Shown here in pieces: positions 16,985-18,742 of a stretch of DNA of 18,742 nt (position 1 is the first letter of the stretch; every line of letters begins with the position of its first letter). This DNA is from Zancudomyces culisetae (taxonomy: Eukaryota > Kickxellomycota > Harpellomycetes > Harpellales > Legeriomycetaceae). The notes below the pieces were generated by a model that saw only the letters and a list, made by a program, of their open reading frames with translations, did not search any database and was not told the DNA's origin. Position numbers and translations under genes: made by a program. The stretch lies in NCBI GenBank assembly GCA_001969505.1, contig LSSK01001954.1:1-18742 (forward strand), in the 5' to 3' direction.

Positions 16985-18215
16985 GGATGAAATCTCGGAT
17001 GTGCTAGCACCTAAATATATAGCGTTGGTTGCATTATAGTTAATGATACTATTTATTTCTTACTTTTTCAAACGTATGCTTTGTTTTGCTTAGAATGTAT
17101 GTTTATATATGCACCTTTAATAAACTATAACATTTTTGGTTTCATGTAAATTTTGCCTCTATCGCTAAAACTTGTTTTTTACAAAAGCCTTGTCGCTATA
17201 GATCATACACCCAATATAAAGCTGATTCTATTTTTTTTAGTTTAGTTTACTTTTAATTACTATTATTATATTTTGTTTATACTTTTCTATGTCTATAATT
17301 TTGCTAGGTGGTAATGTCAACCTTTGTATCCATCACGTTTGACATATATTCAATCCGCTGTAATAATTCTTTTTCAGTCATCATTTTCCTTATGTCAATA
17401 TTTAGAAACTTACTTGTTAAAACAGGTCATGTTTATTCCACCACAACCAAGTTCCAAATACTTTCCACCCCCCCCCTCAATAGTTTGACTTTACATTAAT
17501 TAACCCAGATTATCAAAAATTATTGGGATTATTTGTCTAAAAATCATCAATCAATGCAATGGCTGTTATTATAAACATCGCTTTTCTGTTTTTTCAGTAG
17601 ATACAGTATCTAATGCTAGAAATATCCATTGTCTTCTATATATACGCCCATCACTATCGTTTTTTTTTAAAGTGATAAAATGCCTAAATAAAGTTGGTAC
17701 TTGTATCTTCCTCTTTTTATTTCATTTTGCCCGCACTGTTTTATCACTTTTACCAAGCTTTAATGTTATTATTTATTCACAAACCCACATGAACATTTGT
17801 CTTTATGCTTTTATTCTACTTTCTTTGATAATGTATGTTTGCCCGTTTGTAAATGTCAGTGTTAAAACCAATTTTAAAATTTAGAGAGACCATTCTACTA
17901 GAAACAATCAGGCCAATATGTTTAAAATATAGTGAATTGGTAATAAAGCATAAGACATATCCTACTAAAAGTAATTCTTTGTACTGTATTATTAATTAAA
18001 CGCATTACCAGAATGGTTTATTGTTTACATTAAAACTGCAACCAGTATATACTCAACCCCTTTACAGCAAAGGTTCAATCCAAATAGCCATAGATATATT
18101 TTAAGTTTCGGCTTTGCAGAAAGCAAAAAAAGTATATAAGAGGTACTTTTTTCATTCTCAACCTCTCCTCAGATCTATTAAATCCTCGGATTAGTACATA
18201 GTTGTTTTAAGTAAA
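16985..18215. other. Spacer between the tandem secreted paralogues
   Basis: This 1.2-kb AT-rich spacer holds the 3' end of paralogue 1 and the promoter of paralogue 2. Short open frames at 17308-17499 and 17672-17884 (plus) are Ile/Phe/Leu-rich, as expected from AT-rich non-coding DNA. A C9 run lies at 17468-17476. A forkhead-like TTGTTTACA lies at 18021-18029 and a TATA box at 18133-18140. No other gene was seen. Confidence 0.6.
18133..18140 (+). promoter_or_regulatory. TATA box of the second secreted Gly/His-rich gene
   Basis: TATATAAG lies 83 nt upstream of the ATG at 18216, close to the 88-nt spacing seen in paralogue 1. A C/T-rich stretch (cattctcaacctctcctcag) follows, where transcription may start. 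Confidence 0.6.
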
Positions 18216-18742
18216 ATGAAATCCTTAACCCTTTCCCTCGTCGTATTGGCATTTCAAGCTGGAACCGCTCTCGCAGGAGGACGCGGAGGTGGTCATGGTG
18301 GTCATGGTGGTCATCACGGTGGCCGAAGACACAGACACAGATACTGGAGAAATGGAATCTGGTACGATTACCCAGTTGAATACGCAATAGCAGTACCACT
18401 AGCGGTAGGAGCTGTTGGAACCGTTGGTGCGATAAATGGAGTTGGGTCAGCTTATGAAAATGGGGCAGCTGTTGTAACAGGATACGATAATGGAGCAATT
18501 GGCACAGCCTATGGAACTGGAATAGCTGAAGCAGGAATCGTTGGAGCAGTTGGAGCGGTTGGTGTAGATACATTCCCATGGTCCGATGACTTTTTCATTG
18601 ACAGCTTCGGTAGAAGAAGACGTAGACATGGTGGAGGCCACAAGGGAGGACATCACGGAGGAGGCGGAAATGGAGGAGGGGATGGTGGAAACGGAGGTGG
18701 TGGAAATGGTGGAGGGGATGGTGGTGGTGGAAACGGAGGAGG
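18216..18742 (+). CDS. Secreted Gly/His-rich protein with conserved core (paralogue 2), 3'-truncated
   Basis: The frame is open from the ATG at 18216 to the window edge, so at least 175 residues are encoded and the end is missing. The signal peptide (MKSLTLSLVVLAFQAGTALA) differs from paralogue 1 at two residues. A short GGHGGHGGHH tract replaces the long Gly/Ser/His repeats. RRHRHR (37-42) precedes the core (43-132): YWRNGIWYDYPVEYA, an Ala/Val/Gly-rich stretch, one GYDN...GTAYGTG unit and FFIDSFG. RRRRR (133-137) follows. The tail differs from that of paralogue 1: His/Gly, then GGGN and GGGD repeats running off the edge. Core length (90 versus 95 residues) is far better conserved than the flanks. 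Function is unknown; extracellular location is inferred from the signal peptide. Confidence 0.88.
   Translation, partial: MKSLTLSLVVLAFQAGTALAGGRGGGHGGHGGHHGGRRHRHRYWRNGIWYDYPVEYAIAVPLAVGAVGTVGAINGVGSAYENGAAVVTGYDNGAIGTAYGTGIAEAGIVGAVGAVGVDTFPWSDDFFIDSFGRRRRRHGGGHKGGHHGGGGNGGGDGGNGGGGNGGGDGGGGNGG

Noticed and set aside
18073-18082. GGTTCAATCC, resembling a tRNA B box.
   Set aside because: One base short of the consensus, with no A box or acceptor-stem pairing upstream.

Overview
The window looks like nuclear DNA of an ascomycete budding yeast (Saccharomycotina) or a close fungal relative. It is AT-rich, with monocistronic genes, sparse short introns and gene-free stretches of up to about 3 kb. 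The recognisable genes are PEX13, SDH2, SYO1, a YCII-domain protein and a TrhO-type rhodanese protein. Two CTG codons in SDH2 (8738-8740 and 8861-8863) fall where leucine is nearly invariant in the family. This argues for CTG = Leu and against the CUG-Ser Candida/Lodderomyces clade. The PEX13 intron has a GTGAGT donor and a probable branch site close to the acceptor, a pattern known from early-branching yeasts such as Yarrowia. That placement is only a hint.

Layout. 1-618 (+): 3' part of a Gly/Asn/His-rich protein that enters from the left edge. 1166-2575 (-): PEX13 in two exons. 4194-5606 (-): a TrhO/UPF0176 rhodanese-domain protein with a mitochondrial-like leader. 8230-9292 (+): SDH2; its presequence is most likely split by an intron, so a model starting at the ATG at 8570 would lose it. 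9623-12244 (-): SYO1, convergent with SDH2. 13056-13343 (+): a small YCII-domain protein, divergent from SYO1. 16313-16984 and 18216-18742+ (+): two tandem secreted Gly/His-rich paralogues, the second cut by the right edge.

The five recognisable genes have housekeeping-type roles (peroxisomal import, probable tRNA modification, respiration, 5S RNP import, a small YCII enzyme) with no shared pathway, which is normal for a yeast chromosome. The unusual part is the tandem family at 16.3-18.7 kb. Both proteins have a nearly identical signal peptide and a Gly/His tract, followed by RRHR, a conserved core of about 90-95 residues and an RRRRR block. The flanks vary while the core is kept, which resembles a precursor processed by a Kex2-type protease. 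The left-edge gene has a loosely similar layout and may be a distant member. I found no transposon, tRNA, rRNA or CRISPR array.
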